Assembly: GCF_014191305.1 (NCBI RefSeq)
Contig: NZ_JACHWJ010000001.1
Span: 124,001 to 188,000 of the forward strand
Direction of reading: 5' to 3'
Length of the DNA: 64,000 nucleotides
DNA from: Pseudoclavibacter helvolus
GTDB lineage: Bacteria; Actinomycetota; Actinomycetes; Actinomycetales; Microbacteriaceae
Shown piece after piece: positions 33,811 through 45,553 of this stretch. A program made the translations under genes and the position numbers. Each line of letters opens with the position of its first letter. The stretch's first letter is position 1. The notes beneath the pieces are model-generated. The model worked only from the letters and a program-made list of their open reading frames with translations. It did not search any database and had not been told where the DNA came from.

Positions 33811-35655
<1,845 letters not shown>

Positions 35656-35701
35656 CAAGCAGAAGCAGTCTTTACCTAGTGGAAGTAGCCTGAGAGACGT
35701 G

Positions 35702-36676
35702 ATGGAACAGGACAACCCTTTCGGCCAGGTGCTGGTCGCGCTCGTAACCCCGATGACGCACGACGGAGAAGTCGACTGGGCGGGCGTCGAGAAGCACATC
35801 GACGACGTCATCTCGGCGGGTGCTGACGGCATCGTCGTCACCGGCACGACCGGTGAGACGTCAACCCTCACCGACGCCGAGAAGCTCAAGCTCGTCGTGG
35901 TCGGCAAGGAGGTCTCGGCAGGGCGCGCCAAGATCATCACCGGCGGCCCGTCGAACGAGACGGCGCATGCCATCCAGCTCGCGAAGCAGTCGGCGGATGC
36001 AGGTGCGGACGGCGTCATGGCCGTCACCCCGTACTACAACAAGCCGACGCAGGCCGGTGTGCTCACGCACTTCCGCATGATCGCCGACGCGACCGATCTG
36101 CCGCTCATCCTCTACGACATCCCTGGCCGCACCGGCATCCCGATCACGTACGAGACGATCCTGCGCCTCGCGAAGCACCCGAACATCATCGCCGTGAAGG
36201 ACGCCAAGGGCGACCTCGCGCAGGTGTCGCGTGTGCTCAACCAGACCGAGCTGCTCTACTTCTCGGGCGATGACGCCAACACGCTGCCGCTCCTCTCGAT
36301 CGGCGCAACCGGCCTCATCGGCGTGACTGCGAACATCGCGTCGCAGCCGTACCGCATGATGGTCGACGCGGTCAACGCGGGCGACCTCCGCACGGCGACG
36401 GATGCGCATAAGCGCCTCGAGCCGCTCGTTCGGGCGACCATGACCCACGTGCCAGGCACCGTGGCGACCAAGTACATCCTGCACGGCCTCGGCCGCATCC
36501 AGTCCCCACGTGTCCGGCTCCCGCTTGTCGGACCGGAGGAGTGGGAAGCCGCCCTCATCGAGGACGAGCTCGACCTGGTTCGCGACGTCGAAGGCGCGAG
36601 CTTCACGAACTTCCGGCCTGACCGCAACGCGGCCGCGGGTGGTGCGCTCCCGCGCATCCCAGGCACAACCCGCTGA
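35702..36676 (+). CDS. dapA: 4-hydroxy-tetrahydrodipicolinate synthase
   Basis: This 324-residue TIM-barrel aldolase condenses pyruvate with aspartate semialdehyde in lysine and diaminopimelate synthesis. Motifs are GTTGETSTLTDAEK, VTPYYNKPTQAG with the active-site Tyr, and IIAVKDAKGD with the Schiff-base Lys. Starts GTG 35699 and ATG 35702 are adjacent; ATG is preferred. dapF lies in the same window at 49013, but the two are not linked in an operon. Confidence 0.95.
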   Translation: MEQDNPFGQVLVALVTPMTHDGEVDWAGVEKHIDDVISAGADGIVVTGTTGETSTLTDAEKLKLVVVGKEVSAGRAKIITGGPSNETAHAIQLAKQSADAGADGVMAVTPYYNKPTQAGVLTHFRMIADATDLPLILYDIPGRTGIPITYETILRLAKHPNIIAVKDAKGDLAQVSRVLNQTELLYFSGDDANTLPLLSIGATGLIGVTANIASQPYRMMVDAVNAGDLRTATDAHKRLEPLVRATMTHVPGTVATKYILHGLGRIQSPRVRLPLVGPEEWEAALIEDELDLVRDVEGASFTNFRPDRNAAAGGALPRIPGTTR

Positions 36677-36723
36677 CTCGACCCTCACCTCACCAGCGGC
36701 AACGCTGAATCCCTAAGGCACAT

Positions 36724-38397
36724 ATGACAAAGTCCGAACACCTTCCCAAGCTCGCTGCAGGCTCCATGCGGATCATCCCGCTCGGTGGCCTCGGCGAGGT
36801 CGGCCGCAACATGGCCACCTTCGAGATCGACGGCAAGATCCTCATCGTCGACTGCGGTGTGCTCTTCCCCGAAGAGACCCAGCCGGGCGTCGACCTCATC
36901 CTCCCCGACTTCGACTCGATCCGCGCTCGTCTGGACGACGTCGTCGGCATCGTGCTGACCCACGGCCACGAGGACCACATCGGAGCAGTGCCGTACATCC
37001 TCCGACTCAAGCCGGACATCCCGCTCATCGGCTCCACGCTGACCCTCGCGCTCGTCGAGGCGAAGCTCAAGGAGCACCGCATCAAGCCGTACACGCTCAC
37101 GGTGGCGGAAGGACAGGTCGAGGAACTCGGCCCGTTCTCGCTCGAGTTCGTGGCCGTCAACCACTCGATCCCGGATGCGCTCGCCGTCCACATCACGACG
37201 GACGCCGGCACCGTGCTCCACACGGGTGACTTCAAGATGGACCAGCTGCCGCTCGACGGCCGCCTCACCGACCTCCGCGCGTTCGCGCGCCTCGGCGAGG
37301 AGGGCATCGACCTCTTCATGGCCGACTCGACCAACGCTGAGGTTCCCGGCTTCACGCCGACGGAGCGCAACATTGGCCCGGTCATCGAGGACGTCATCTC
37401 CCGGACCAAGGGCAAGGTCGTCGTGGCGAGCTTCTCGAGCCACGTGCACCGTGTGCAGCAGGTCATCGACGCGGCAGCGGCCAACGGTCGTCGCGTCGCG
37501 CTCATGGGGCGCTCGATGGTGCGCAACATGGGCATCGCATCCGAGCTCGGCTACCTCAACGTGCCGCAGGGTGTGCTCATCGACCACAAGAAGGCGCTGA
37601 AGCTCCCGGACGACCAGATCGTCTTCATGTCGACGGGCTCGCAGGGCGAGCCGATGGCAGTCCTCAGCCGCATCGCGTCGAAGACGCACGCCATCGAGGT
37701 GGGGGAGGACGACACCGTCATCCTCGCCTCGAGCCTCATCCCGGGCAACGAGAACTCGGTGTTCCGCGTCATCAACGCGCTCATCAAGCTCGGGGCGAAC
37801 GTCGTGCACAAGGCCAACGCCAACGTCCACGTCTCGGGTCACGCCGCCGCGGGCGAGCTGCTCTACTGCTACAACATCCTGCAGCCACGACAGGTCATGC
37901 CCGTCCACGGTGAGATCCGCCACCTCGTCGCCAACGCCGAGATCGCGAAGAAGTCGGGCATCGCCGACGAGAACGTGCTTGTCGTCGAGAACGGTGCCGT
38001 CATCGACATGAAGGATGGCATCGCACGCCAGGTCGCGCAGCTCGACATCGGCTTCATCTACGTCGACGGCTCGACTGTCGGCACGATCACCGATGCTGAC
38101 CTCAAGGACCGCCGGATCCTCGCGGAAGAGGGATTCATCTCCATCTTCACCGTGGTCGAGGCTGCGACGGGCAACATCCTCGTCGGCCCAGAGATCCACG
38201 CGCGTGGGTTCGCACCGGATGAGGCCGTCTTCGATGACATCATCCCTGGCATCCAGAAGGCGCTCAAGGAAGCTGTCGAGGCGGGCAACTCGAACTCCTA
38301 CCAGCTCTCGCAGGTCGTGCGACGCACGATCGGCCGCTGGGTCAACACGAAGCACCGTCGTCACCCGATGATCATCCCGGTGGTCATCGAAGCCTGA
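36724..38397 (+). CDS. rnj: Ribonuclease J
   Basis: This 557-residue beta-CASP metallo-beta-lactamase RNase has 5' exonuclease and endonuclease activity on mRNA and rRNA. The MBL motif is [14 protein letters not shown] (HGHEDH at 80-85), with [10 protein letters not shown] and [14 protein letters not shown]. The beta-CASP part has [17 protein letters not shown] and [11 protein letters not shown]. The usual C-terminal domain follows. It lies 47 bases downstream of dapA, a pairing common in actinobacteria. Confidence 0.95.
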   Translation: MTKSEHLPKLAAGSMRIIPLGGLGEVGRNMATFEIDGKILIVDCGVLFPEETQPGVDLILPDFDSIRARLDDVVGIVLTHGHEDHIGAVPYILRLKPDIPLIGSTLTLALVEAKLKEHRIKPYTLTVAEGQVEELGPFSLEFVAVNHSIPDALAVHITTDAGTVLHTGDFKMDQLPLDGRLTDLRAFARLGEEGIDLFMADSTNAEVPGFTPTERNIGPVIEDVISRTKGKVVVASFSSHVHRVQQVIDAAAANGRRVALMGRSMVRNMGIASELGYLNVPQGVLIDHKKALKLPDDQIVFMSTGSQGEPMAVLSRIASKTHAIEVGEDDTVILASSLIPGNENSVFRVINALIKLGANVVHKANANVHVSGHAAAGELLYCYNILQPRQVMPVHGEIRHLVANAEIAKKSGIADENVLVVENGAVIDMKDGIARQVAQLDIGFIYVDGSTVGTITDADLKDRRILAEEGFISIFTVVEAATGNILVGPEIHARGFAPDEAVFDDIIPGIQKALKEAVEAGNSNSYQLSQVVRRTIGRWVNTKHRRHPMIIPVVIEA

Positions 38398-38482
38398 CAC
38401 TCGACCTCGAGGGCCGTCGATCTCGGCGGCTCTCGGGGCGTCATCCTCGATCCTGTCGGTGGCCGCAGGTACCTTGGGCACC

Positions 38483-41335
38483 ATGGCCACAACTCCGTCC
38501 AACACCAAGCGAACCCCCGCGCCCAAGAAGCGGGCGAGCGCGGCAGCCGCGAAGGCTCCGGCGGAGACCGAGAAGCCCGGCATCGCGACGAGGGCCTGGA
38601 TGGCCGCGGCGAATGTCGCAGGCCAGACCGCCCGCGCGCTCGGACCGGAGACGCTGGAGAAAGACCAGCGGCGTGACGGATTCCCGTTCCTGCTGTTCCT
38701 CCTCGCGGTCATCGGTGGCGTCGTCGTCTGGTTCTTCCCTGGCAACAATGTTGCGATGGGCCTCAACGACTTCACGTTCGGTGGGTTGTTCGGACGCGTC
38801 TCCTACGCGCTCCCCGTTGTGCTCGCCTTCTTCGCCTTGTGGCTCTTCAGGCACCCGTCTTCGGTGAGCGACAACGGTCGCATCGGCGTCGGCCTCTTCC
38901 TCGGGCTCGTTTCGAGCTCGGCGATCTGCCACGTCATCGCCGGAAATCCAGACCCGGCCAACGGCATGCCTGCTCTTGCACTCGGCGGGGGAGTCTTCGG
39001 CTGGCTGCTCGGGGGAACCCTCGGGCTTGTCATCACCCCGATCGGCGCGGCTATCGTCGCCGGGCTGCTCGTGCTGCTCTCCATCTTCATCATCACCAAG
39101 ACCCCGCCACACAAGGTCGTCTCCCGACTTCGCGAGCTGTGGGCATGGATGTTCGGCATCGACGAGGAGTCCGCCGCCCACGTTCGCTCGGCCAAGCCGA
39201 ACAAAGCGGCCGGCGGCGACGACGAGAGCCTGCTCGGCGACGACGACCGCGGCCGTGCAGCAGAGTCGGAGCGTCTGCCCTGGTGGCGTCGCAACGAATC
39301 CGGGCGCGAAGAGGACGTCGACTACGAAGAACAGCCGTACGACACGGCGGTCACTGACACCAAGAAGCACGAGCACCACCGCATCGACCCGGAAGCGACG
39401 ACAACCGTGCTGCGGGGACTCACCTCGGAGGACCCGGACAACATCGTCACGGGTCCGCAGCCCACGGCCGTACTCCCGGGACTCCGGATGGACGACGCCA
39501 CCGACGTCATCGATGTCGCCGAGCCGACGCTGTTCTCCGCCACGGGCATCCAGGACGACTCCTCGCCGACCGATCCCGACGAGTTCGCCGATCTCTTCGG
39601 CGCTTCGGCCGCTCCGGCGTCGGCGCCCGTTGCGGCGCCTTCTGCTGACGTTTCTCCTGCAGCGGCCGAAGACGAGGGCGAGCAGTGGGACTCCCGCGAC
39701 GCGGACGCATCAGGACAGGGCTACAGCCTCCCCGTCCAGACGATGCTCTCGCGCGGTGCGCCTGCACTGGCCCGCACCGAGGCGAACGACCTCATCGTCG
39801 AGGCGCTCAACTCCACCTTCGCCCAGTTCAAGGTGGATGCGAAGGTCACCGGGTTCTCGCGGGGTCCGACGGTCACCCGCTACGAGGTCGAGGTCGCGCC
39901 GGGCGTCAAGGTCGAGCGGGTCACCCAGCTCTCGAACAACATCGCGTACGCGGTCAAGAGCAACCAGGTGCGCATCCTCTCGCCGATTCCAGGCAAGAGC
40001 GCGATCGGGGTCGAGATCCCCAACTCCGACCGAGAGGTGGTGTCGCTCGGCGACGTGCTGCAGTCGCCAGAGTCGATCGCTGCCCGCCACCCCATGACGA
40101 TCGGCGTCGGCAAGGACGTCGAGGGCGGGTTCGTGCTCGCCAACCTCGCGAAGATGCCCCACCTCCTGGTCGCCGGTGCCACCGGAGCCGGTAAGTCGAG
40201 CTTCGTGAACTCGATGATCGTCTCCCTCCTCATGCGGGCGACGCCCGCGGAGGTTCGCATGGTGCTCGTCGACCCGAAGCGAGTCGAGCTCACCCCGTAT
40301 AGCGGCGTCCCGCACCTCATCACACCCATCATCACGAACCCCAAGAAGGCAGCCGAGGCGCTGCAGTGGGTCGTGAAGGAGATGGAGATGCGCTACGACG
40401 ACCTGGAGAGCTTCGGCTACCGCCACGTCGACGACTTCAATGCGGCGATCCGCTCCGGCGGCATCATCCTGCCTGAGGGGTCGAAGCGGAAGCTCAAGCC
40501 ATACCCGTACCTGCTGGTTGTGGTTGATGAGCTCGCAGAGCTCATGATGGTCGCGCCGCGCGACGTCGAAGACTCGATCGTGCGGATCACGCAGCTCGCG
40601 CGCGCCGCCGGAATCCACCTCGTGCTCGCGACCCAGCGCCCGAGCGTCGACGTCGTCACGGGCCTCATCAAGGCCAACGTGCCGAGCCGTCTCGCGTTCG
40701 CCGTAACGAGCTCCACCGACTCACGCGTCATTCTCGACCAGGTCGGTGCTGAGTCGCTCATCGGCCAGGGAGACGCGCTCTTCCTGCCTTCGGGAGCGAA
40801 CAAGGCCGCCCGCGTGCAGGGCGCCTGGGTCAATGACAAGGAGATCACGGAGATCGTGGCCCACGTCAAGCGCCAGGCGCAGCCCGAGTACCGGGCCGAC
40901 GTCGCGCAGGTCGTGGAGAAGAAAGAGATCGACGCCGACATCGGCGACGACCTCGAGCTTCTGCTCGCCGCGGCTGAACTCGTCGTGAACTCTCAGTTCG
41001 GCTCGACCTCCATGCTGCAGCGCAAGCTGCGCGTCGGCTTCGCCAAAGCAGGGCGCCTCATGGACCTCATGGAGTCGCGCGAGATCGTCGGGCCCTCCGA
41101 GGGATCCAAGGCTCGCGACGTGCTGGTCACGGCCGAGGAGCTTCCCGGCGTGCTCGCGCGCATCCGCGGTCAGGACCCGGCTGCGAGCGCCCAGGCGCCA
41201 AGCGCGGCTCCGGTTGCAGAGCACGACGGTATGGCCGCGTCCTTCGACGCCGTCGCCGCCCAATACGATGGCCTGGAAGAAGTCGAAGGCGAGAGCGGCG
41301 ACGAAGACGCCTGGGGTCTGACAGGGCGCGACTAG
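38483..41335 (+). CDS. ftsK: FtsK/SpoIIIE-type DNA translocase
   Basis: The protein has 950 residues from ATG 38483 (frame open from 38459). A basic Ala/Lys-rich start is followed by four membrane helices (about 65-210), a long acidic linker (about 220-430), and the alpha/beta motor with Walker [15 protein letters not shown] and Walker [17 protein letters not shown]-terminal gamma winged-helix domain ([20 protein letters not shown]) reads polar DNA signals. It pumps chromosome ends through the closing septum. It is followed by pgsA after 14 bases. Confidence 0.95.
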   Translation: MATTPSNTKRTPAPKKRASAAAAKAPAETEKPGIATRAWMAAANVAGQTARALGPETLEKDQRRDGFPFLLFLLAVIGGVVVWFFPGNNVAMGLNDFTFGGLFGRVSYALPVVLAFFALWLFRHPSSVSDNGRIGVGLFLGLVSSSAICHVIAGNPDPANGMPALALGGGVFGWLLGGTLGLVITPIGAAIVAGLLVLLSIFIITKTPPHKVVSRLRELWAWMFGIDEESAAHVRSAKPNKAAGGDDESLLGDDDRGRAAESERLPWWRRNESGREEDVDYEEQPYDTAVTDTKKHEHHRIDPEATTTVLRGLTSEDPDNIVTGPQPTAVLPGLRMDDATDVIDVAEPTLFSATGIQDDSSPTDPDEFADLFGASAAPASAPVAAPSADVSPAAAEDEGEQWDSRDADASGQGYSLPVQTMLSRGAPALARTEANDLIVEALNSTFAQFKVDAKVTGFSRGPTVTRYEVEVAPGVKVERVTQLSNNIAYAVKSNQVRILSPIPGKSAIGVEIPNSDREVVSLGDVLQSPESIAARHPMTIGVGKDVEGGFVLANLAKMPHLLVAGATGAGKSSFVNSMIVSLLMRATPAEVRMVLVDPKRVELTPYSGVPHLITPIITNPKKAAEALQWVVKEMEMRYDDLESFGYRHVDDFNAAIRSGGIILPEGSKRKLKPYPYLLVVVDELAELMMVAPRDVEDSIVRITQLARAAGIHLVLATQRPSVDVVTGLIKANVPSRLAFAVTSSTDSRVILDQVGAESLIGQGDALFLPSGANKAARVQGAWVNDKEITEIVAHVKRQAQPEYRADVAQVVEKKEIDADIGDDLELLLAAAELVVNSQFGSTSMLQRKLRVGFAKAGRLMDLMESREIVGPSEGSKARDVLVTAEELPGVLARIRGQDPAASAQAPSAAPVAEHDGMAASFDAVAAQYDGLEEVEGESGDEDAWGLTGRD

Positions 41336-41349
41336 CGAGAGGCAACACG

Positions 41350-41982
41350 ATGACCGGTCGAATACTCCGCGGTGGCGACGGGCCGGTGAGCAACTGGTGC
41401 GTGCCGAACCTCATCACGATCGCGCGCATACTGCTCGTGCCAGTGTTTGTCTGGTTCCTCTTGCTCGATGGCAACAGCGACGGCCCGTGGCGGTGGGCGG
41501 CGGCTGTGCTGTTCATCGTGGCCATCGCGACAGATAGCCTCGACGGGCACATCGCGCGCAGTCGGAACCTGATCACCGACCTCGGCAAGCTGCTCGACCC
41601 GATCGCCGACAAGGCCCTCACTGGGACGGCCCTTGTCATGCTCTCGGTGCTCGGCGAGCTCCCATGGTGGGTCACAATCATCATCCTCGTGCGCGAGCTC
41701 GGCATCACCTTCTGGCGCCTCGCAGTGGCCAAGAAGCGTGTCCTCCCCGCTGGGCGAGGCGGCAAGCTCAAGACGCTCGTTCAGGCCATCGCGATCTCGC
41801 TGGCCCTCCTGCCACTCTGGGTCGTCTTCGGGGACTGGGTGCACTGGCTCAACATCGTCCTGATGTCCGCGGCCTTCATCCTCACCGTGTGGTCGGGAAT
41901 CGACTACCTGTGGGAGGCTTACCGCCCACAGAAGAAGCAGGCGCCCGGGCTTCGGGCCGACGACGGGAGCACCCAGCGATGA
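41350..41982 (+). CDS. pgsA: CDP-diacylglycerol-glycerol-3-phosphate 3-phosphatidyltransferase
   Basis: This 210-residue membrane enzyme makes phosphatidylglycerol phosphate. The CDP-alcohol phosphotransferase motif is intact in DGHIARSRNLITDLGKLLDP plus IADK (D-G-x2-A-R-x8-G-x3-D-x3-D). Four to six helices are visible. ATG overlap with the next gene (ATGA) shows coupling. The product, phosphatidylglycerol, is the likely acceptor lipid for DUF2156-type enzymes such as the fusion protein at 1161, which is a functional link by inference only. Confidence 0.92.
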   Translation: MTGRILRGGDGPVSNWCVPNLITIARILLVPVFVWFLLLDGNSDGPWRWAAAVLFIVAIATDSLDGHIARSRNLITDLGKLLDPIADKALTGTALVMLSVLGELPWWVTIIILVRELGITFWRLAVAKKRVLPAGRGGKLKTLVQAIAISLALLPLWVVFGDWVHWLNIVLMSAAFILTVWSGIDYLWEAYRPQKKQAPGLRADDGSTQR

Positions 41983-42518
41983 CCGGCGGAATCACCCCAG
42001 CACTCCCACAGACCGTCGAGCTGGGGCGTGTGCTCCTGGAAGCTGGCCTGAGTATCGGCGTCGCGGAGTCGCTCACCGGCGGAGCTCTCGTCGCCGAGTT
42101 CGTCAAGATCCCGGGCATCTCCGCGTCCCTCGCTGGCGGAATCGTCGCGTACCGGACTGAGCTCAAGCACACCTTGCTCGGCGTTGACGAAGACCTCCTC
42201 GCCGAGCGAGGCCCCGTCGACCCAGACGTCGCCGCGGCCATGGCGCTCGGAATCAGGACCGCCCTCTCGTCCGAGCGCGGTGAGCGCCTCGATATCGGAC
42301 TCTCGACCACGGGTGTGGCCGGGCCGCAGGCGCAGGCGGGACGAGCGCCTGGTCTCGTGTTCGTCGGCATCTCCTCGCTCTTCGGCGACAAGGTCATCGA
42401 GCTCGACTTCTCATCGTTGGTGCGGCTCGATGACCCCGCTGGGAGTCGCCAGCGTGTGCGAGGGGCGACCGTTGAGGCGGCCGTTCACAATGTGCTGGAA
42501 ATGCTCGCGGAACACTGA
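41979..42518 (+). CDS. CinA C-terminal-type protein (nicotinamide-nucleotide amidase)
   Basis: This 179-residue protein contains only the CinA C-terminal domain, which in PncC-type enzymes deamidates nicotinamide mononucleotide. Motifs are IGVAESLTGGALVAEFVKIP, GGIVAYRTELKHTLLGV and STTGVAGPQ. It lacks the N-terminal MoaB-like domain of full CinA. Its place between pgsA and clgR is the usual actinobacterial order. Confidence 0.9.
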   Translation: MTGGITPALPQTVELGRVLLEAGLSIGVAESLTGGALVAEFVKIPGISASLAGGIVAYRTELKHTLLGVDEDLLAERGPVDPDVAAAMALGIRTALSSERGERLDIGLSTTGVAGPQAQAGRAPGLVFVGISSLFGDKVIELDFSSLVRLDDPAGSRQRVRGATVEAAVHNVLEMLAEH

Positions 42519-42548
42519 CCCGGTATCGTGAACCGAGCCGCTTCGAAG

Positions 42549-42569
42549 GTTGAGTCGAATCGCCTCAAC
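42549..42569 (+). terminator. Hairpin after the CinA-type gene
   Basis: GTTGAG (42549-42554) and CTCAAC (42564-42569) enclose 9 bases and are followed by a pyrimidine-rich run (CTTTCTTTC). It could be a weak terminator or an operator for clgR. Confidence 0.35.
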
Positions 42570-42688
42570 ATTCGGCTTTCTTTCAGGAATACCATCGATG
42601 TTTGCTTGGTTGTTCTCAGCGTGACGAAGTCTCCACGAAGTCTCGTAAGTTACAGTTCTTGGCACACGGCAGTAAGGAGGACCCCGCT

Positions 42689-43000
42689 ATGGTCCTAGCG
42701 CGTCAAGAGATCGGTGAAGTCCTGCGCGATGTGCGCCTGCGCAAGGGGCACACGCTCCGGCAGGTCGCGGGTCGCGCCTCGGTTGCACTCGGGTACCTGA
42801 GTGAGGTCGAGCGCGGGCAGAAGGAAGCCTCGAGCGAGATCCTCGCTTCGGTGGCCGAAGCCCTCGAGACCCCCCTCTCAACCATCTATCGCGAAGTGGG
42901 CGACCGCCTGGCCGTCCATGAACGCTTCGACACGAGCATCCCGGACACGGTTCCGGACGACCTCCTGCTCGGAATGCGCAAGCCGCTCGTCACGCGTTAG
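42689..43000 (+). CDS. clgR: ClgR-like XRE-family transcriptional activator
   Basis: This 103-residue regulator has a Cro/C1-type helix-turn-helix: EVLRDVRLRKGHTLRQVAGR, then VALGYLSEVERGQKEASSEI (about 12-52). A perfect AAGGAGG at 42674-42680, 8 bases before the ATG, decides the start; the frame is open from 42602. In actinobacteria ClgR, encoded between cinA and recA, activates clp protease and some DNA-repair genes and is itself degraded by ClpCP. The Ala-free C-terminus here (MRKPLVTR) differs from the Ala-Ala type end of some homologues. Confidence 0.88.
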   Translation: MVLARQEIGEVLRDVRLRKGHTLRQVAGRASVALGYLSEVERGQKEASSEILASVAEALETPLSTIYREVGDRLAVHERFDTSIPDTVPDDLLLGMRKPLVTR

Positions 43001-43041
43001 CGAGACGGTTTCATACGCTTGCCCTTCGTCTAGAGGAGTGG

Positions 43042-43080
43042 CCGACGGCGCCGCAGCAGCATCAGCTGCGGCGCCGTCGG
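43042..43080. repeat. 16-bp perfect hairpin between clgR and the DUF3046 gene
   Basis: Arms 43042-43057 and 43065-43080 are exact complements around AGCATCA. It ends 14 bases before the next ATG. No T-run follows. It may be a terminator of clgR or a translation-controlling structure for the next gene. Confidence 0.75.
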
Positions 43081-43094
43081 CGTACGCTTGGGGG

Positions 43095-43325
43095 ATGCGC
43101 AAGAGCGAATTCGACAGGGCCGTGGTCGATGAATTCGGTGACGCCTACGGGCGCTCGCTGATGCGAGATCTCGTGCTCGGCGCGATCGGCGACCGTACGG
43201 CGCAGCAGGCGCTTGATGACGGCGTTGAGCCACGCGAGATCTGGGTCGCGCTCTGCGTGGATACGGGTGTTCCCGAGTCGAGGCGACACGGCGTCGGCAC
43301 GATCGACCCTCGCACTCGAGGCTGA
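43095..43325 (+). CDS. DUF3046 family protein
   Basis: This 76-residue protein is found almost always beside recA in actinobacteria: MRKSEFDRAVVDEFGDAYGR, then ALDDGVEPREIWVALCVDTG. Its function is unknown. A GGGGG run lies just before the ATG. It is flanked by a strong hairpin upstream and by the recA control region downstream. Confidence 0.88.
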   Translation: MRKSEFDRAVVDEFGDAYGRSLMRDLVLGAIGDRTAQQALDDGVEPREIWVALCVDTGVPESRRHGVGTIDPRTRG

Positions 43326-43374
43326 GTTCGGGCGTCGCGGACTCGTATCTTCGTCCGACACGCCTGACGAATGT

Positions 43375-43390
43375 TCGAAGTCGTGTTCTA
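43375..43390. promoter_or_regulatory. recA: SOS (LexA) box-like site upstream of recA
   Basis: TCGAAG-TCGT-GTTCTA matches 10 of 12 fixed bases of the actinobacterial/mycobacterial LexA consensus TCGAAC-N4-GTTCGA. It lies 194 bases before the recA start. lexA itself is in this window (52162-52815). Confidence 0.6.
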
Positions 43391-43583
43391 AGCGCGTAGG
43401 GTGTCCACGTCGGACTCCTCGGAGACTTGTCCACAGGTGAAGAGGCTCGATCATCGAATGTCGGTGGTCGCCTCTACCGTGAATGTCGAGTAGCCAAGGA
43501 AGCCGATCCGCCTTGTCGTCAGCGCTCTCCATCAGCGCGCGACAGCCGAGAGGCGACCGCCACGTTCCGAGAGGACCATCACC

Positions 43584-44663
43584 ATGCCAAACCCAGCAGA
43601 CCGCGAAAAAGCACTTGACGCCGCACTCGCCCAGATCGACCGCCAGTTCGGCAAGGGGTCGGTCATGCGCCTCGGAAGCGACGAGCGCGCCCCAGTCGAG
43701 ACGATTCCAACCGGGTCCGTCGCGCTCGACGTGGCTCTTGGCATTGGCGGACTCCCGCGCGGTCGCATCGTCGAGATCTACGGCCCTGAGTCGTCGGGTA
43801 AGACGACGCTGACGCTCCACGCCATCGCGAACGCGCAGCGTGCCGGCGGTATCGCTGCCTTCATCGACGCTGAGCACGCGCTCGACCCGGAGTACGCGAA
43901 GAAGCTCGGTGTCGACATCGACGCACTCCTCGTTGCCCAGCCCGACACGGGTGAGCAGGCGCTGGAGATCACGGACATGCTGATCCGATCTGGCTCCGTC
44001 GACCTGGTTGTCATCGACTCCGTCGCGGCACTCGTGCCCAAGGCCGAGATCGAGGGCGAGATGGGCGACAGCCACGTCGGTCTCCAGGCGCGCCTCATGT
44101 CCCAGGCACTCCGTAAGCTCACCGGTGGCCTCAGCCAGACGAAGACCACCGCGATCTTCATCAACCAGCTTCGCGAGAAGATCGGCGTCTTCTTCGGCAG
44201 CCCCGAGACGACCGCTGGTGGAAAGGCACTGAAGTTCTACGCTTCGGTCCGCCTTGACATTCGCCGCATCGAGACGCTCAAGGACGGCACGGAAGCCGTC
44301 GGCAACCGCACACGCGTCAAGGTGGTCAAGAACAAGATGGCCCCGCCCTTCAAGCAGGCCGAGTTTGACATCCTCTACGGCGTTGGCATCTCCCGCGAGG
44401 GCTCGCTCATCGACTTCGGAGTTGAGCACGGGCTCGTGCGCAAGTCGGGCGCTTGGTACACCTACGAGGGTGACCAGCTCGGGCAGGGCAAGGAGAACGC
44501 GCGTAACTTCCTCATCCAGCACCCTGAGATCGCCGAGGAAATCGAGCGGAAGATCCTCGCCAAGCTCGGTGTGGGCCAGCCTGCCGAGGCCGCGCCGGAG
44601 TCCGTTGAGGCACCCGTTTCGCCCGTAGCCGAGGCGAAGGTCGCTCAGCGGCGCGGCGCATGA
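43584..44663 (+). CDS. recA: Recombinase A
   Basis: This 359-residue protein forms filaments on single-stranded DNA, drives strand exchange and stimulates LexA self-cleavage. Walker A GPESSGKT lies at 67-74. Walker B lies in [14 protein letters not shown]. The L2 loop region is [20 protein letters not shown], with the motif [19 protein letters not shown] before it. No intein is present. The C-terminal tail is Ala/Glu/Val-rich. The 258-bp upstream gap carries the LexA-like box. The stop overlaps recX (ATGA). Confidence 0.97.
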   Translation: MPNPADREKALDAALAQIDRQFGKGSVMRLGSDERAPVETIPTGSVALDVALGIGGLPRGRIVEIYGPESSGKTTLTLHAIANAQRAGGIAAFIDAEHALDPEYAKKLGVDIDALLVAQPDTGEQALEITDMLIRSGSVDLVVIDSVAALVPKAEIEGEMGDSHVGLQARLMSQALRKLTGGLSQTKTTAIFINQLREKIGVFFGSPETTAGGKALKFYASVRLDIRRIETLKDGTEAVGNRTRVKVVKNKMAPPFKQAEFDILYGVGISREGSLIDFGVEHGLVRKSGAWYTYEGDQLGQGKENARNFLIQHPEIAEEIERKILAKLGVGQPAEAAPESVEAPVSPVAEAKVAQRRGA

Positions 44664-45553
44664 CCGAGGAGCTCGCTCCGGTGACGCCCCTGTTCGGCGC
44701 GTCACCCGCGGGGCGTCCTCGATCAGTGGGCGCTCACGCTGGGCCTGACGCTAGCGCTGGCGCAGCTGCTGGCGAAACGGCGACGAGCACTGAGCTTCCG
44801 GAATCGGTCGCTCCGGGTGCGGAGCGGCCGGAAGCCCGGTGCCGCGCGGTGAGCGGCAGCCCAAGACTCGTATCCATCCCCGGCGGGCAAGGCGAGACAC
44901 AGGCTTTCACGGCCGTCGTGCCCGCTGGGATGGACGCGGAATCGCGAGAGCGACTCGTCAGCGAAGCGCAGGAGACGCTGGTCCGTGCGCTTGCTCGCAG
45001 CGACCGGTCGACGGAAGAGGCACGTCGCCTGCTCCGCGACTGGCGAGGCGAGGACCCCAAGGGGGCGCAGGCCCCCGAGGACGGCACGGACGAAGCCGCC
45101 GAGTACGAGGAGTCCCTCCGGCTCGACGACGACGAGATCGAGCAAGTCATCGACCGGTGCACCGAGCTCGGCTACCTCGACGACCTCCGCCTCGCCGAGC
45201 TCGTCGTGCACAAGTCACGAGACAAGAAGCGGTCGGGGATTCAGGGAGTCGAGCGGGCGCTCCGTGACCGCCACATCTCGGCCGAGGCGATGCAGGAAGT
45301 GCTTGCTGAGGTTGACCGAGACGACGAGCTCGAGCGGGCCAAGGAGCTCGCCGTCGAGCGCGCGCGGCGTGTCAAGGGCGTGGAGCCGGACGCCGCGATC
45401 CGGCGGATCGCCGGGTTCCTCTCGAGGCGTGGTTATTCCTCCGGGGTCGCCTTCACGGCAGCACGCGAAGCGGTCAACGGCAGTTCGAGGCCGAGCAGTC
45501 GGCCATCGAGCGGGTCAACCGGCGTGTTTTTCGGCGCCACTCCCGTCGAGTAG
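44660..45553 (+). CDS. recX: RecX-like regulatory protein with long N-terminal extension
   Basis: The protein has 297 residues. The RecX helical repeats occupy about 115-285: [20 protein letters not shown], then [20 protein letters not shown] and [20 protein letters not shown]. The first 100 residues are Ala/Gly/Pro/Glu-rich and look disordered. Typical RecX proteins are 150-260 residues, so this one is extended, and internal starts are possible. It inhibits RecA by direct contact and is translationally coupled to it. The 3' end overlaps the opposite-strand gene at 45515 by 39 bases. Confidence 0.88.
   Translation: MTEELAPVTPLFGASPAGRPRSVGAHAGPDASAGAAAGETATSTELPESVAPGAERPEARCRAVSGSPRLVSIPGGQGETQAFTAVVPAGMDAESRERLVSEAQETLVRALARSDRSTEEARRLLRDWRGEDPKGAQAPEDGTDEAAEYEESLRLDDDEIEQVIDRCTELGYLDDLRLAELVVHKSRDKKRSGIQGVERALRDRHISAEAMQEVLAEVDRDDELERAKELAVERARRVKGVEPDAAIRRIAGFLSRRGYSSGVAFTAAREAVNGSSRPSSRPSSGSTGVFFGATPVE

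Noticed and set aside
36685-38775. Long minus-strand open frame opposite RNase J (696 codons)
   Set aside because: Same reason: antisense shadow without a domain or ribosome site.
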